Positions 56,901 through 64,000 of a stretch of DNA of 64,000 nt are shown here, piece after piece. Within the stretch, counting starts at the first letter, position 1. The number at the start of each line of letters is the position of its first letter. The notes under the pieces were generated by a model that saw only the letters and a program-made list of their open reading frames with translations, ran no database searches and had not been told where the DNA came from. Source of the stretch: Anaerolineae bacterium (GTDB lineage Bacteria; Chloroflexota; Anaerolineae; Aggregatilineales; Phototrophicaceae); NCBI GenBank assembly GCA_022841825.1, contig JALHQT010000005.1, positions 1 through 64,000 on the forward strand. Direction: 5' to 3'. The position numbers and the translations under genes were made by a program.

Positions 56901-58338
56901 TGGCGAAGCAGGAATCGACGGAGTCACGGTTCAGCTTTACCGCGATAGCAACGGCGACAATATCCCGGATGGCGCGCCAATCGCGACGACGACCACTGCG
57001 GGCGGCGGTTATTATCTGTTCGATAACCTCCTCCCTGGCAGCTACATCGTCGGCATCCCGGCGACGGACTTCCAGGGTACGAACCCGCTCGTCGGTTTCC
57101 TCAGCAGCACGGGTCCCGGACAGCAGGCGAACCCGAACGGAGACATCGACAGCGATGACAATGGGCTGGATACGCCGACGCCTGACGTGGGCGGTGTCTT
57201 CAGCAACGCCATCACCCTGACCATTGGCGGCGAGCCAGCAGGCGATGACGAGACGGGCAGCGGTTTGGGCAGCGCAGCGGATAACAGCAGCAATCTGACG
57301 CTCGACTTCGGCTTCTTCCAACCGCCCGCCAATACGCTGAGCCTGGGAAACCTGGTCTGGATCGATACGGATAACAGCGGCACGGTCAATGGCAGTGAGT
57401 CTGGCATCGGCGGTGTGGTCGTCAACCTGATCCAGAATGGCGCGGTCATCGCCACGACCACCACCAATGGCAGCGGCTACTACCTGTTCGTCGGGCTGGC
57501 TCCGGGCGATTACGTCGTCCAGGTCGCGCCGTCGAACTTCGCCAGCGGCGGCGTACTCTTCGGCTCGACCAGCAGCACGGGCGCGGGACAGGAACCCGAT
57601 CCGGAGAACAGCGGCGACATCAATGACAACGGAATCGACAACGCCGATCCCGCAACCAATGGCGTCTCCAGTGGTCTGGTCACGCTCGCGCTCACCGTCG
57701 AACCGATTGACGAGAGCGACCTGGGAAGCGGCACGGGCGGCGCTCCGAACAACAGCAGCAACCTGACAGTCGATTTCGGCTTCAGCCAGCCGCTGGTGAC
57801 CGGAACCCCACCACCCCCGCCGCCGCCTGTGACGCGGGATCCGGCGATCGTCAAACTCGCAGACCCGGCGTTTGCGCTGCCCGGCGAAGCGGTGACGTTC
57901 ATCATCACCGTGACCAACCCGAACAGCATCCCGCTGGACAGCGTGATTTTCACCGATATTGTGCCGAATCAGTTCACGGTTTTGGGGGCGACAGCCACTG
58001 CGGGCACGGTCACGGTGACCGGGCAGACCGTCAGCTACTTCTTCCAGACCATGCCACCCCTGAGCAGCTTTGAAGTTCGTATTCAGACGCGCGTGCGCGA
58101 TGATGTCGTCCCGCCCCTGGCGGTCGATAACATCGCTATGCTCGGCGGAATCTACAGCGGCAGAGCGACGGCGACGGTGACGATTGACTTTGGCGATATC
58201 AGCGCGCGTGTGACGCAGCTACCGAGCACGGGCGAAACCCCTTGGTGGCGTACTCCCGTGTTGGTTGGCGGCGGGCTGCTTCTCCTGGCGGCAGGCTACG
58301 CCGGGCTGCGCCGCGCCAAACGTGACCTGATCGGATAA
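50986..58338 (+). CDS. Giant LPXTG surface protein with SdrD-B, seven GEVED and DUF11 domains
   Basis: 2450 residues from ATG 50986 with GGGGAGA upstream; an in-frame earlier start lies in leader sequence. Signal peptide with FALVIALILLIGTPSVLAQ. First SdrD-B-like domain (about 38-120, VTGVVFRDFDMDGVQGSNEP); a large probable propeller/secreted domain (150-620); SdrD-B domain (630-765, GNRVWIDSNNNGQQDPGE); seven GEVED repeats (772-1954); two SdrD-B domains (about 1955-2275); Pro linker; DUF11 (about 2285-2405); sorting signal LPSTG (2412-2416), membrane helix VLVGGGLLLLAAGYAGL and basic RRAKRD tail. Predicted covalently anchored adhesin or stalk, substrate for the sortase at 14363. Many Asp/Asn/Gly loops suggest Ca2+ binding. 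Confidence 0.88.
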   Translation: MRKPSSSSAWMRYSSRFALVIALILLIGTPSVLAQTNTVTGVVFRDFDMDGVQGSNEPPFAGVTVTVTGTASGPVSFTTLANGAYSLNYTGTDARVEFTLPVGSDFRTTGFGSDSATSVQFVTGTTTADYGVLLPGDYCQADPRLSLSCFVVGDNSVSAEPVVISYPYSTNAQQPLPTEVTISDANEAGTVYGIAWQSTTRSVYSSAYVKRGAGLGVSNSTGTIYRTANADSATPGATSIFIELNGLGSIATGANPHPNGTPALTVEQGTAAFQAVGLAGLGDLEINDDEDTLYTVNLNQRTLIVVPIDNSGAVPTAISGSVQSIPVPVPGDCAVDYRPFGLGYHDGFLYLGMVCSGASLLTPAIDTWAEVAPLLASLQGYVYRFNPGTNAFDGAPLLQFPLNYPRQFVNEGFPDPVPGTPNNENDGEWLPWTNVWEPGYAPFRPGTRALISNPQPMLTDIEFDGQGFMMLGMRDRFADQSYSEDDYSPFGGAPRTPPLRSSRQGGDILLACQGSGGAWSLENNGTCGTRTSVSTQTDAGPGGDEFYFDEQFGAFHRETALGSLALIPGRNELVSTVYDVYATFEAGTITFSNSAGNRVRGAQILPPDSAFQKGGGLGDLELLCAPAPIQIGNRVWIDSNNNGQQDPGEAPIPNVEVELLSPGGASLGTVTTGPDGTYYFSSGPQVGAVTTNALYGIAGLTYNTANFRVVIDPAQTALAGYQYTSAPNTGADTTDSDGVLNGATGDLEATFATGGRAENNHTYDFGFRQVSDRGDLPDTAAGIGAGNYETLIANGGPSHPIVTGLLMGATVDAEADGQPNATANGDDTTLTPDDEDGVTVTTLVVGSPAVFSVSVTNTTGTPANLFGFLDLTGDGDFTDPGETATVTTATGTVSLTFGSVPAGTTQLYARFRLSTDATLTANGAATDGEVEDYVFPLAVVDRGDLPDTAAGIGAGNYETLIANGGPSHPIVTGLLMGATVDAEADGQPNAAANGDDTTLTPDDEDGVTVTTLVVGSPAVFSVSVTNTTGTPANLFGFLDLTGDGDFADPGETATVTTASGTVSLTFGSVPAGTTQLYARFRLSTDATLTANGAATDGEVEDYVFPLALVDRGDLPDTAAGIGAGNYETLIANGGPSHPIVTGLLMGATVDAEADGQPNAAANGDDTTLTPDDEDGVTVTTLVVGSPAVFSVSVTNTTGTPANLFGFLDLTGDGDFLDAGETSSVTAATGTVSLTFGSVPAGTTQLYARFRLSTDAVLTANGAATNGEVEDYVFPLALVDRGDLPDTAAGIGAGNYETLIANGGPSHPIVTGLLMGATVDAEADGQPNATANGDDTTLTPDDEDGVTVTTLVVGSPAVFSVSVTNTTGTPANLFGFLDLTGDGDFLDAGETASVTAATGTVSLTFGSVPAGTTQLYARFRLSTDATLTANGAATDGEVEDYVFPLALVDRGDLPDTAAGIGAGNYETLIANGGPSHPIVTGLLMGATVDAEADGQPNATADGDDTTLTPDDEDGVTVTTLVVGSPAVFSVSVTNTTGTPANLFGFLDLTGDGDFLDAGETASVTVATGTVSLTFGSVPAGTTQLYARFRLSTDAVLTANGAATNGEVEDYVFPLALVDRGDLPDTAAGIGAGNYETLIANGGPSHPIVTGLLMGATVDAEANGQPNATADGDDTALTPDDEDGVTVTTLVVGSPAVFSVSVTNTTGTPANLFGFLDLTGDGDFLDAGETASVTAASGTVSLTFGSVPAGTTQLYARFRLSTDAVLTANGAATNGEVEDYVFPLALVDRGDLPDTAAGIGAGNYETLIANGGPSHPIVTGLLMGATVDAEANGQPNATADSDDTALTPDDEDGVTVTTLVVGSPAVFSVSVTNTTGTPANLFGFLDLTGDGDFLDAGETASVTAATGTVSLTFGSVPAGTTQLYARFRLSTDSTLTANGAATNGEVEDYVFPLAPLSLGNLVWNDLNNDGNLDGGEAGIDGVTVQLYRDSNGDNIPDGAPIATTTTAGGGYYLFDNLLPGSYIVGIPATDFQGTNPLVGFLSSTGPGQQANPNGDIDSDDNGLDTPTPDVGGVFSNAITLTIGGEPAGDDETGSGLGSAADNSSNLTLDFGFFQPPANTLSLGNLVWIDTDNSGTVNGSESGIGGVVVNLIQNGAVIATTTTNGSGYYLFVGLAPGDYVVQVAPSNFASGGVLFGSTSSTGAGQEPDPENSGDINDNGIDNADPATNGVSSGLVTLALTVEPIDESDLGSGTGGAPNNSSNLTVDFGFSQPLVTGTPPPPPPPVTRDPAIVKLADPAFALPGEAVTFIITVTNPNSIPLDSVIFTDIVPNQFTVLGATATAGTVTVTGQTVSYFFQTMPPLSSFEVRIQTRVRDDVVPPLAVDNIAMLGGIYSGRATATVTIDFGDISARVTQLPSTGETPWWRTPVLVGGGLLLLAAGYAGLRRAKRDLIG
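53299..56847 (+). repeat. Seven tandem 507-bp repeats (GEVED domains)
   Basis: Unit starts at 53299, 53806, 54313, 54820, 55327, 55834 and 56341; each is 507 bp (169 residues), starting DRGDLPDTAAG and ending GEVEDYVFPLA. Positions of PDDEDGVTVT and LDLTGDGDF are invariant. Copies 1-2 share the DNA words CCGGGACGACGCAGTTGTAC; copies 3-7 use CCGGAACCACCCAGCTCTA. Copies 6-7 share GAGGCGAACGGGCAACCGAA. The block pattern points to recent duplication or gene conversion. Confidence 0.93.
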
Positions 58339-58343
58339 AAAAG

Positions 58344-58387
58344 CGCGCGGTGCGAATAGGCAGGAAATGCCTCATTCGCACCGCGCG
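58344..58387. terminator. Bidirectional terminator between surface protein and SIS gene
   Basis: Perfect 14-bp arms CGCGCGGTGCGAAT (58344-58357) / ATTCGCACCGCGCG (58374-58387) with an inner AGGCA/TGCCT stem. On the minus strand the hairpin is followed by six T residues (GGATAAAAAAGCGC on plus), on the plus strand by TCGTTTCTACGTTT. Confidence 0.88.
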
Positions 58388-58409
58388 TCGTTTCTACGTT
58401 TCCAGCAAC

Positions 58410-59447
58410 TTAGCGCGTCACGGTCACCTTGTTCAGACCGCGCGGCGCATCGACCGGGTAGCCCTTCGCAAGCGCCACATGCATTGCCAGCACCTGCCCT
58501 GGGATGACGGCGGTCAGCGGCGTCAGCCACTCGGGAATGCCAGTGGGAAGACGTACGCTCCGTGTCGCCAGTGCGAGCGCCTCATCGTCATCAGAAATGA
58601 CGATGCTTTCGGCGTCGCGCTCGCGCAGCTTGACGAGCAGGTCGCGCATCAGCGGCAGCGTCCGATCGTTCGGCGCGATGACCACGACGGGAAATCCCGG
58701 TTGGATCATGGCGATAGGACCGTGACGGAAGTCTGCCTCACTATAGCCATGACCGGGAATGTAACAAAGTTCCTGGAGTTTGAGATTGATCTCGAACGCA
58801 GTACAGAAGTTATAGCCACGCCCCAGTGCCACACAGAAATTCATGTAGCGGTAACGCTGTGCCCAACTGCCGATCTCCGCACTGGTCGCCAGCGTCGCCG
58901 CGAGGTGTCCGGGCATCTGATCAAGCGCAGCAAAGTGCTCCGCATCGCCTGCCAGTGCCGACGTCAGCAGCGCCAACGCCCCAAGCTGGGCGGTATACGT
59001 CTTGGTCGCCGCCACGCTGCGTTCCTCACCTGCCCCAATGTCGAGATGATACTCCGCATTCTGCGCCAGCGGTGAGTCGGGGGCGTTGGTGATCGCCAGC
59101 GTCAGCGCACCCTGTGCCTGCGCATCCGCGAGCACCTGACGTACATCGTCGGATTGCCCAGATTGCGAAATGCCGATGACCAGCGCGCGCGACAGGTTCG
59201 GCGGCGCATGATAGAGGGTGTGCAGCGAGGGCGTCGCCAGCATCACAGGCAGACCAAGCTGCGCGCCAAAGGCATACTGCGCATAGCGCGCCGCATTATC
59301 CGACGTGCCGCGCGCGGCGATACACACAAATGTCGGTGCGAAGGCACGGATCGCAGTGGCGATTTTCTCGGCATTGCTGCGCTGGTCTTTCAGCAAACGC
59401 GCAATGACATCCGGTTGTTCGGCAATTTCGATTTCGATGCGGTGCAT
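58410..59447 (-). CDS. SIS-domain sugar isomerase/deaminase (GlmS C-terminal-like)
   Basis: 345 residues from ATG 59447; the longer frame overlaps nagA and is not conserved-looking. Two SIS domains bind phosphosugars. Seen: HRIEIEIAEQPDVIARLL, first SIS with VCIAARGTSDNAARYAQYAF and GISQSGQSDDVRQVLADAQA, RSVAATKTYTAQLGAL, second SIS with GRGYNFCTAFEINLKLQELC and a C-terminal LNKVTVTR. No glutaminase domain. Probably isomerises or deaminates an amino-sugar phosphate made by nagA, which starts 5 bp upstream. Confidence 0.9.
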   Translation of the reverse strand: MHRIEIEIAEQPDVIARLLKDQRSNAEKIATAIRAFAPTFVCIAARGTSDNAARYAQYAFGAQLGLPVMLATPSLHTLYHAPPNLSRALVIGISQSGQSDDVRQVLADAQAQGALTLAITNAPDSPLAQNAEYHLDIGAGEERSVAATKTYTAQLGALALLTSALAGDAEHFAALDQMPGHLAATLATSAEIGSWAQRYRYMNFCVALGRGYNFCTAFEINLKLQELCYIPGHGYSEADFRHGPIAMIQPGFPVVVIAPNDRTLPLMRDLLVKLRERDAESIVISDDDEALALATRSVRLPTGIPEWLTPLTAVIPGQVLAMHVALAKGYPVDAPRGLNKVTVTR

Positions 59448-59452
59448 GAGCT

Positions 59453-60601
59453 TTATTCTGGACTCCTGGTATAGGCAATGCGCCCACCGACGATCGTCCT
59501 CTGTACGCGCAGGTCGGCATCGAGCAGGACGAGATCCGCATCTTTGCCATACGCGATGCTGCCCTTGTAGCCGTCGATCCCCAACGCGCGCGCCGGGTTC
59601 AGCGAGACAACTTTCCAAGCCTGCTCGACGGTCACCCCTGTCGCACGCAGGAACTGCGCGAACGCTGTGTCAAGCAGGGTCGTGCTGCCCGCCAGGGTGT
59701 TGTCGGGCAGATAGGCAGCATCTCGCACCTGGACTTCGCGCCCATCCTGGAGATAAGTCTCGCCTGATGCCAGCCCTGCGCCGCGCACTGCGTCGCTCAC
59801 AAGTAGCATTCCGTCCGCGCCTTTTGCCCGCCAGAGCAGCAACTGCGTGGCAGGATGGACATGCACGCCATCTGCGATCAACTCGCACATCAGCGCGTCA
59901 ATCGTCAGCGCCGCACCCACTGTGCCCGGATCGCGGTGATGAAGCGGACGCATGGCGTTGTAAGTATGGGTCGTCTGACGGACGCCAAGCGCGACGGCGC
60001 GTTCCATCTGGGCGTAGGTCGCATCGGTGTGCGCGGCGGAAACGCGAATTCCTCGCGCAGTGCACTCTTCGATCAACCATTCATTTTCGGGATACTCCGG
60101 CGCAAGTGCGAGCAGGCGAATGATCCCCAGATCAAGGAACTTCAGCGCCTCCTTGCGCTCGGCGCGGCGGATGTGCGTGCTGTCCTGCGCGCCGCAGCGA
60201 ACCGGGTTGAGATACGGACCTTCGAGATGTGCGCCGATCAGCGCCGCACCCTGCGTCTTACCTATCGTGGCGGCAATCGCCGCCAGCGCCGCATCGACGC
60301 GCGCCCGGCTGTCTGTCCAGGTCGTCGCCAGGAATGCCGTGACGCCGTGCTCGGCATAACAGCGCGACATCGCCTGCAATCCCTCACTGCTGGCATCCAT
60401 CGTGTCGTGCCCAACCGCACCATGAACGTGAACATCGATCATGCCTGGCAGCAGCCACGCGCCCTGCGCATCAATGCGCTGGGTATCCACCAGCGGCGGC
60501 ATCCCCGCGCCAAAATGCGCGATCTTATCGCCATGACAAAGCAGCCATCCGGGAAAAATAAGTGCCTCGGCGGTCACGAGACGAGCGTTATAGATCAGCA
60601 T
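59453..60601 (-). CDS. nagA: N-acetylglucosamine-6-phosphate deacetylase
   Basis: 382 residues from ATG 60601 behind AGGAAG. Deacetylates GlcNAc-6-phosphate to GlcN-6-phosphate. Amidohydrolase barrel. Seen: PGMIDVHVHGAVGHDTMD (metal HxH), GAHLEGPYLNPVRCGAQD (Glu), VSAAHTDATYAQMERAV (His), HTYNAMRPLHHRDPG (His) and LVSDAVRGAGL with the catalytic Asp. It forms an operon with the SIS gene, and the divergent PfkB gene is next door, a complete-looking amino-sugar entry route. Confidence 0.95.
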   Translation of the reverse strand: MLIYNARLVTAEALIFPGWLLCHGDKIAHFGAGMPPLVDTQRIDAQGAWLLPGMIDVHVHGAVGHDTMDASSEGLQAMSRCYAEHGVTAFLATTWTDSRARVDAALAAIAATIGKTQGAALIGAHLEGPYLNPVRCGAQDSTHIRRAERKEALKFLDLGIIRLLALAPEYPENEWLIEECTARGIRVSAAHTDATYAQMERAVALGVRQTTHTYNAMRPLHHRDPGTVGAALTIDALMCELIADGVHVHPATQLLLWRAKGADGMLLVSDAVRGAGLASGETYLQDGREVQVRDAAYLPDNTLAGSTTLLDTAFAQFLRATGVTVEQAWKVVSLNPARALGIDGYKGSIAYGKDADLVLLDADLRVQRTIVGGRIAYTRSPE

Positions 60602-60706
60602 CTTCAATCTTCCTGTGTACACGGAGATTCGACCGCAAATCGCGCGTGGATGCCAGCAATTCGTTATACTCCTGGCGTGTTAATCCCCAGCCCTGGAGTG
60701 ATCCTG

Positions 60707-61642
60707 ATGATCCTAGCCGTGACGCCGAACCCATCCCTTGACCGCACCCTCGTCCTCAGCGACTACCAGGAGGGCGGCGTACTGCGGGCGACCCATGTCT
60801 TACAGACGGCAGGCGGCAAGGGCATCAACATGAGCTACGCGGCGCGCTCGATAGGTGTTGAGATGGTCAACCTCGGCTTTCAGGGCGGGCACACAGGGCA
60901 GCAGATCATGGACTGGATGGCGGCGGATGGCTTCAAGTCGCACTGGACGGTGATCGAGGGATGGGAGACTCGCTGCACCACCCACGTCGTTAACCAGGCA
61001 AGTGGGCTGGTTACGGTCATCAACGAGAATGGGCAGCCCATCGATCTGGATGCCTGGCGACGCTTCGTCGCGGACATTCACGCCGAGGCAGGCGCGGCGA
61101 GCATCGTCGCCATGTGCGGGAGCTGCCCGCCCGGCGCGCCGCTGGACGACTATCAGAAGCTGCTGAGTGACCTGCTGGCAGCCGGCAAATCCGTCTGGGT
61201 TGATGCAGCCGGCAAGCAGTTGGCGGCGGCGATTGAAACCCCCGGCGTGCACATCAAAGTCAATGGCGATGAGATCGGCGGCATTCTGAAGATGCCCGTG
61301 AGGACCGTCGAGGACGCGGCGGCGGCGGCTCGGCGTTTCGCGGGCGGTCGCGGAGTGCCCTGCGTAGTCACGCTGGGCGGCGCTGGCGCGGTCTATGCGG
61401 ATGGCGCGCTGGCTTGGCACGCCCAACCGCCCACCATCCAGATGGTCAGCCCGGTCGGCAGCGGCGATTCCTTCCTCGGCGGGCTGTTGATCGGCTTGCA
61501 GGCGGGCGATGCGCCTCCGGCGGCGCTGCGGCGCGCCGTCGCGGCGGGCACGGCAAACGCGCTCTCGATTCCAGCGGGGCGCTTCACGCATGCCGAATAT
61601 GCAGCGATGCTGGCGGAGACGCGCGTAAACGAACTCCCTTAG
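60707..61642 (+). CDS. PfkB-family 1-phosphofructokinase-like sugar kinase
   Basis: 311 residues from ATG 60707 with GGAG eight bases upstream; the long upstream frame is antisense to nagA. Seen: the FruK-type start MILAVTPNPSLDRTLVLSDY, GGKGINMSYAARSIG, GFQGGHTGQQIMDWM, a GSCPPGAPLDDYQKLL segment, DAAGKQL, VTLGGAGAVYADG and the C-terminal PfkB signature SPVGSGDSFLGGLLIG with catalytic D254. Phosphorylates fructose-1-phosphate, tagatose-6-phosphate or a related sugar phosphate. Divergent from nagA-SIS. Confidence 0.9.
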   Translation: MILAVTPNPSLDRTLVLSDYQEGGVLRATHVLQTAGGKGINMSYAARSIGVEMVNLGFQGGHTGQQIMDWMAADGFKSHWTVIEGWETRCTTHVVNQASGLVTVINENGQPIDLDAWRRFVADIHAEAGAASIVAMCGSCPPGAPLDDYQKLLSDLLAAGKSVWVDAAGKQLAAAIETPGVHIKVNGDEIGGILKMPVRTVEDAAAAARRFAGGRGVPCVVTLGGAGAVYADGALAWHAQPPTIQMVSPVGSGDSFLGGLLIGLQAGDAPPAALRRAVAAGTANALSIPAGRFTHAEYAAMLAETRVNELP

Positions 61643-61678
61643 ATTATACTGAAGCAGGTTGAGTCACGAGGTGCAGAG

Positions 61679-62230
61679 ATGAACGCGCAAATCGCACAGC
61701 CAGAAGTGGTGACAGCGGATGCCTTCGACGAGTATGCGCTGCTGCCGGAGAATCGCGACAGGCGGTTAGAACTGATCAACGGGAGGATCGTGGAATTGGT
61801 CTCGACAGATTATCCTTCGATGATTGCTGGGCGTATCCTGACCTGGGTCAACGTACATGTCATGCAGCACAAGCTAGGACGGGTGACTGGCGCTGACGGC
61901 GGTTACTGGGTGATGAACGAACGCTACATCCCCGACGTTGGTTACATCGCCAACGCCCGCCAGCCGGAACCCAGCCATAAGGCGTATAACCCGCTGCCGC
62001 CCGACCTTGCCGTCGAAGTGATGTCGCCGACCGATGATGCGGCGGATGTGCGCGATAAGGTGATCAACTACATGCTCGCGGGAACGGTGGTATGGGTGGT
62101 TGATCCACAGAAGAAGACCGTTGCCGTGTATGTGAGCGGACAAAAGCCGCAAACGATTGGCATCGATGGCGAGATCGACGGCGGGCAAGTGCTGACCGGT
62201 TTTCGCCTTAAAGTCGCAGAGATCTTCTAA
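61679..62230 (+). CDS. Uma2 family (DUF820) putative endonuclease
   Basis: 183 residues. Second Uma2 gene of the window. Seen: NRDRRLELINGRIVELVST, ADGGYWVMNERYIPDVGYIA, the nuclease-like core PPDLAVEVMSPTDDAADVRD plus KVINYMLAGTVVWVVDPQKKTV, and the C-terminal VLTGFRLKVAEIF. More divergent from the copy at 18692 than recent duplicates would be. It starts 36 bp after the PfkB gene and may be co-transcribed. Confidence 0.88.
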   Translation: MNAQIAQPEVVTADAFDEYALLPENRDRRLELINGRIVELVSTDYPSMIAGRILTWVNVHVMQHKLGRVTGADGGYWVMNERYIPDVGYIANARQPEPSHKAYNPLPPDLAVEVMSPTDDAADVRDKVINYMLAGTVVWVVDPQKKTVAVYVSGQKPQTIGIDGEIDGGQVLTGFRLKVAEIF

Positions 62231-62246
62231 TCCGGGCAGTCCACGC

Positions 62247-63185
62247 ATGGCGTTCTTCATTCTTCGTCTTTTCGCAGTATTCGCCGCCTCATGTTTTTCC
62301 ATCATGGCTGCCGGGGCGTCCGCGCGCATCCTGCCTGACGAGGGACAGATTCTCTTCCAGCGGGGTCATCCGCAGACAGGCTCGGCGATCTATCGCCTGG
62401 ATGTGCGCACCGCCCTGTCGATGAGCCTTTCGCGCACAGTGCGCCGTGCAGAAGGGGCTGCATCCTGGTCGCCAGACGGGCAGTCCATCGTCTTCGGCTT
62501 CAACAACCGCGCGATTGCGGTCGGCTACAGCGCGGGCAGCGTAGGCATTATGGACGCGCGCGGGCGCGGGCGTCAAACACTCAGTCGAGACGGCGGCGAT
62601 TTCCCGGTCTGGTCGCCAGACGGACGCGAGATCATCTTCGCGGTCGTGGATCGATTCTTCGTCCGTGTCGATCTCGAAGGCGCGATGCAGCCCGTGCGTG
62701 ATCTGCCGATCTGGCATCCGCTGGCGCAGCGCGGGCGGCTGCTGGCGTCGCGCGTCTCGCCCCCCAATACGATCACGGCAAATGCGCCTGTCGCGGTAGC
62801 GACGCAGACTTCATCGCCGCTGATCCCAGCTCCGGAAGCCGCTGCGCAGGACGATGTGCAGCAGGGCGCAATCCTCGATCTGTCATGGTCACGTTCGGGC
62901 GACCTGGTCATCGTCGCCTACCTGAACGGGAGCGAAGCGGGTTTGTACCGTCTGGACAGCCGCTGCATTCCCAACTGCGCCGGTCAGCTCATCGCCATCC
63001 CCAATACACGCGGCGCGCTCTATCCTTCGCTCGCGCCGGATGGATCGCGCATTGTCTTCATCTGCCCGACGCAGCCACGCCAGCCCAACGAAGTGTGCGT
63101 CATCAATCTTGATGGCAGCGAGCTGCGCCAGATCACCCAATCGCGGCGCAGCAGTTCGAATGTCAACCCAGAGTGGCGACCATGA
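62247..63185 (+). CDS. Secreted PD40 (TolB-like) beta-propeller protein
   Basis: 312 residues. Signal peptide MAFFILRLFAVFAASCFSIM, possibly a weak lipobox FAASC. The body has PD40/WD40-like repeats: SWSPDGQSIVFGFNNRA, VWSPDGREIIFAVVDRF, APDGSRIVFICPTQ, with INLDGSELRQITQS near the end. An interrupting segment (TANAPVAVATQTSS, about 170-215) breaks the propeller. Like the propeller half of the TPR fusions, but without TPR or internal TM. The MaoC gene starts 16 bp downstream. Confidence 0.8.
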   Translation: MAFFILRLFAVFAASCFSIMAAGASARILPDEGQILFQRGHPQTGSAIYRLDVRTALSMSLSRTVRRAEGAASWSPDGQSIVFGFNNRAIAVGYSAGSVGIMDARGRGRQTLSRDGGDFPVWSPDGREIIFAVVDRFFVRVDLEGAMQPVRDLPIWHPLAQRGRLLASRVSPPNTITANAPVAVATQTSSPLIPAPEAAAQDDVQQGAILDLSWSRSGDLVIVAYLNGSEAGLYRLDSRCIPNCAGQLIAIPNTRGALYPSLAPDGSRIVFICPTQPRQPNEVCVINLDGSELRQITQSRRSSSNVNPEWRP

Positions 63186-63201
63186 GACAGCAGGAGGCGT
63201 G

Positions 63202-63660
63202 ATGGCGGGCAAGTATTACGACGAAATCGAGGCGGGGATGATCTTCCGGCATGAGCTAGGGCGAACGCTGACGGAGGCGGACAACGTCCTCTTTTGCAGC
63301 CTGACGATGAACACCCAGCCGCTCCACATCGATGAGCATTTCGCCAGCAAAACGACATTCGGAACGCGCATCATGAACGGAATATTCACGCTTGGCGTCG
63401 TCGTGGGCATTAGCGTGGGCGATCTGACGCAGGGGACGATCATTGCCAACCTGGGCTACGAGAACGTACGCCATCCGAAGCCGATGTTCGCGGGCGATAC
63501 GCTCTACGCCGAAACGACCATCGTCAGCAAGCGCGACAGCAGTTCGCGCCCCGACGCGGGTATCGTGACGATGAAGCACAGCGGGCGCAACCAGCACGGC
63601 GATCTGTGTATCGAAGTCACCCGCAGCGCCCTCTTCCTCAAGCGCAAAGAAGATCTTTAG
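63202..63660 (+). CDS. MaoC-family (R)-hydratase
   Basis: 152 residues from ATG 63202 behind GGAGG; the earlier frame overlaps the preceding gene. Hot-dog fold hydratase. Seen: MIFRHELGRTLTEADNVLFC, the catalytic segment MNTQPLHIDEHFAS (His), FGTRIMNGIFTLGVVVGISV, the LGYENVRHPKPMFAGDTLYA and a C-terminal CIEVTRSALFLKRK. Related to enoyl-CoA or mesaconyl-CoA hydratases; substrate undetermined. Confidence 0.9.
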   Translation: MAGKYYDEIEAGMIFRHELGRTLTEADNVLFCSLTMNTQPLHIDEHFASKTTFGTRIMNGIFTLGVVVGISVGDLTQGTIIANLGYENVRHPKPMFAGDTLYAETTIVSKRDSSSRPDAGIVTMKHSGRNQHGDLCIEVTRSALFLKRKEDL

Positions 63661-63852
63661 CACGACGACACGGAGAAGAGAGGAAGTCGCGGAGGAATGA
63701 TGAAAAACAGTATCCTCCGTCTAGCTTCGATCCCTCCGCTCCGGGGTGTTTGAGTCTTTTCTTCGCGCCCTCCGCGTCTTGGCGGTTCAATCCATCTTCT
63801 TTTGAACTGTTTTCCCGATCACTGCGTATTGCTCATTAGAGAGGAGCAGCGC
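63661..63852. repeat. Gap with degenerate palindromic words
   Basis: Contains CACGACGACACGGAGAAGAG, CGGAGGA...TCCTCCG pairing (63693-63720), and CGCCCTCCGCGTCTTGGCGG (63764-63784), words shared with the elements at 39065 and 50662. No gene seen. GAGGAG before the sigma-factor GTG is its ribosome binding site. Confidence 0.45.
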
Positions 63853-64000
63853 GTGGACGACACCATCACCATCCTGCTGGCGCAGGCGCAGGCAGGCGAT
63901 CATGCCGCTTTTGAGGCGCTCCATGAGACGTTTCTGCTGCCGCTGCTCCGCTTCACACGGCGGCTCGTCCCGTCCGACGAAGAGGCGGAAGACATCGTCC
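63853..64000 (+). CDS. ECF RNA polymerase sigma factor, N-terminal fragment
   Basis: Runs off the right edge, 49 codons visible, starting with GTG at 63853 behind GAGGAG. Seen: the sigma-70 region 2 start AQAQAGDHAAFEALHETFLL, FTRRLVPSDEEAEDIV, where DEEAEDIVQ is the conserved region 2.2 helix that contacts core RNA polymerase. Not covered by a full frame, so domain 4 and any anti-sigma partner are outside the window. Confidence 0.85.
   Translation, partial: MDDTITILLAQAQAGDHAAFEALHETFLLPLLRFTRRLVPSDEEAEDIV

Noticed and set aside
53158-57321. Long minus-strand frames across the repeat region (412 and 224 codons and many of 117)
   Set aside because: They are antisense to the GEVED array. The frames recur every 507 bp because the repeat does, and have the composition of GC-rich shadows with no signal or domain.
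59855-60706. N-terminal extension of the PfkB frame
   Set aside because: It is antisense to nagA. The FruK-like start and the GGAG site place the real start at 60707.

Overview
The window is a GC-rich bacterial chromosome segment that most resembles Chloroflexota (probably Anaerolineae-like). This is inferred from gene content, not from a phylogeny. The content includes TPR/TM/beta-propeller fusion proteins with Thr-Pro-rich linkers, Uma2 and DUF4058 families, a secreted sortase with an LPXTG giant protein, and NifJ-type pyruvate oxidoreductase. There is no sign of a phage, plasmid or CRISPR array. Only the 5' edge of a 16S rRNA gene enters on the left (minus strand), with its promoter and a boxA-like antiterminator.

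Layout. 1-5 kb: dnaX-ybaB-recR (minus), tatA, hrcA, trxA. 5-10 kb: YciI-like protein, a TPM-domain membrane protein, and a beta-oxidation pair (FadN-like bifunctional enzyme plus thiolase). 10-19 kb: DUF4058, an ABC-2 exporter, a saccharopine-dehydrogenase-like oxidoreductase, a sortase, a site-2 protease, a lipoprotein, murD and Uma2. 19-25 kb: galT - channel-like membrane protein - galK operon, a LysE exporter that looks frameshifted, a double HhH protein and an orphan. 25-30 kb: cdsA and three TPR-TM proteins, two of them with PD40 propellers. 30-36 kb: peptide ABC importer (binding protein and two permeases, no ATPases here), prolyl aminopeptidase and formamidase. 36-41 kb: aldo/keto reductase, manA-ygjP, a TPR-TM protein and sufS-sufU. 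41-43 kb: a low-GC accessory patch. 43-51 kb: PFOR (nifJ), a dihydroorotate-dehydrogenase-like protein and pyruvate phosphate dikinase, an anaerobic pyruvate/PEP module. 51-58 kb: a 2450-residue LPXTG surface protein with seven near-identical 507-bp GEVED repeats. 58-64 kb: an amino-sugar/hexose module (SIS isomerase, nagA, PfkB kinase), Uma2, a PD40 protein, a MaoC dehydratase and the start of an ECF sigma factor.

The genes suggest a heterotroph living on sugars, amino sugars, peptides and fatty acids, with ferredoxin-linked pyruvate metabolism and a single-membrane-style surface (sortase plus LPXTG substrate). The least explained material is intergenic. Many gaps carry imperfect palindromes built from short degenerate units, in several sequence families, often touching a stop codon. 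Several promoters share an extended -10 (TGn plus hexamer) and mostly lack a good -35.
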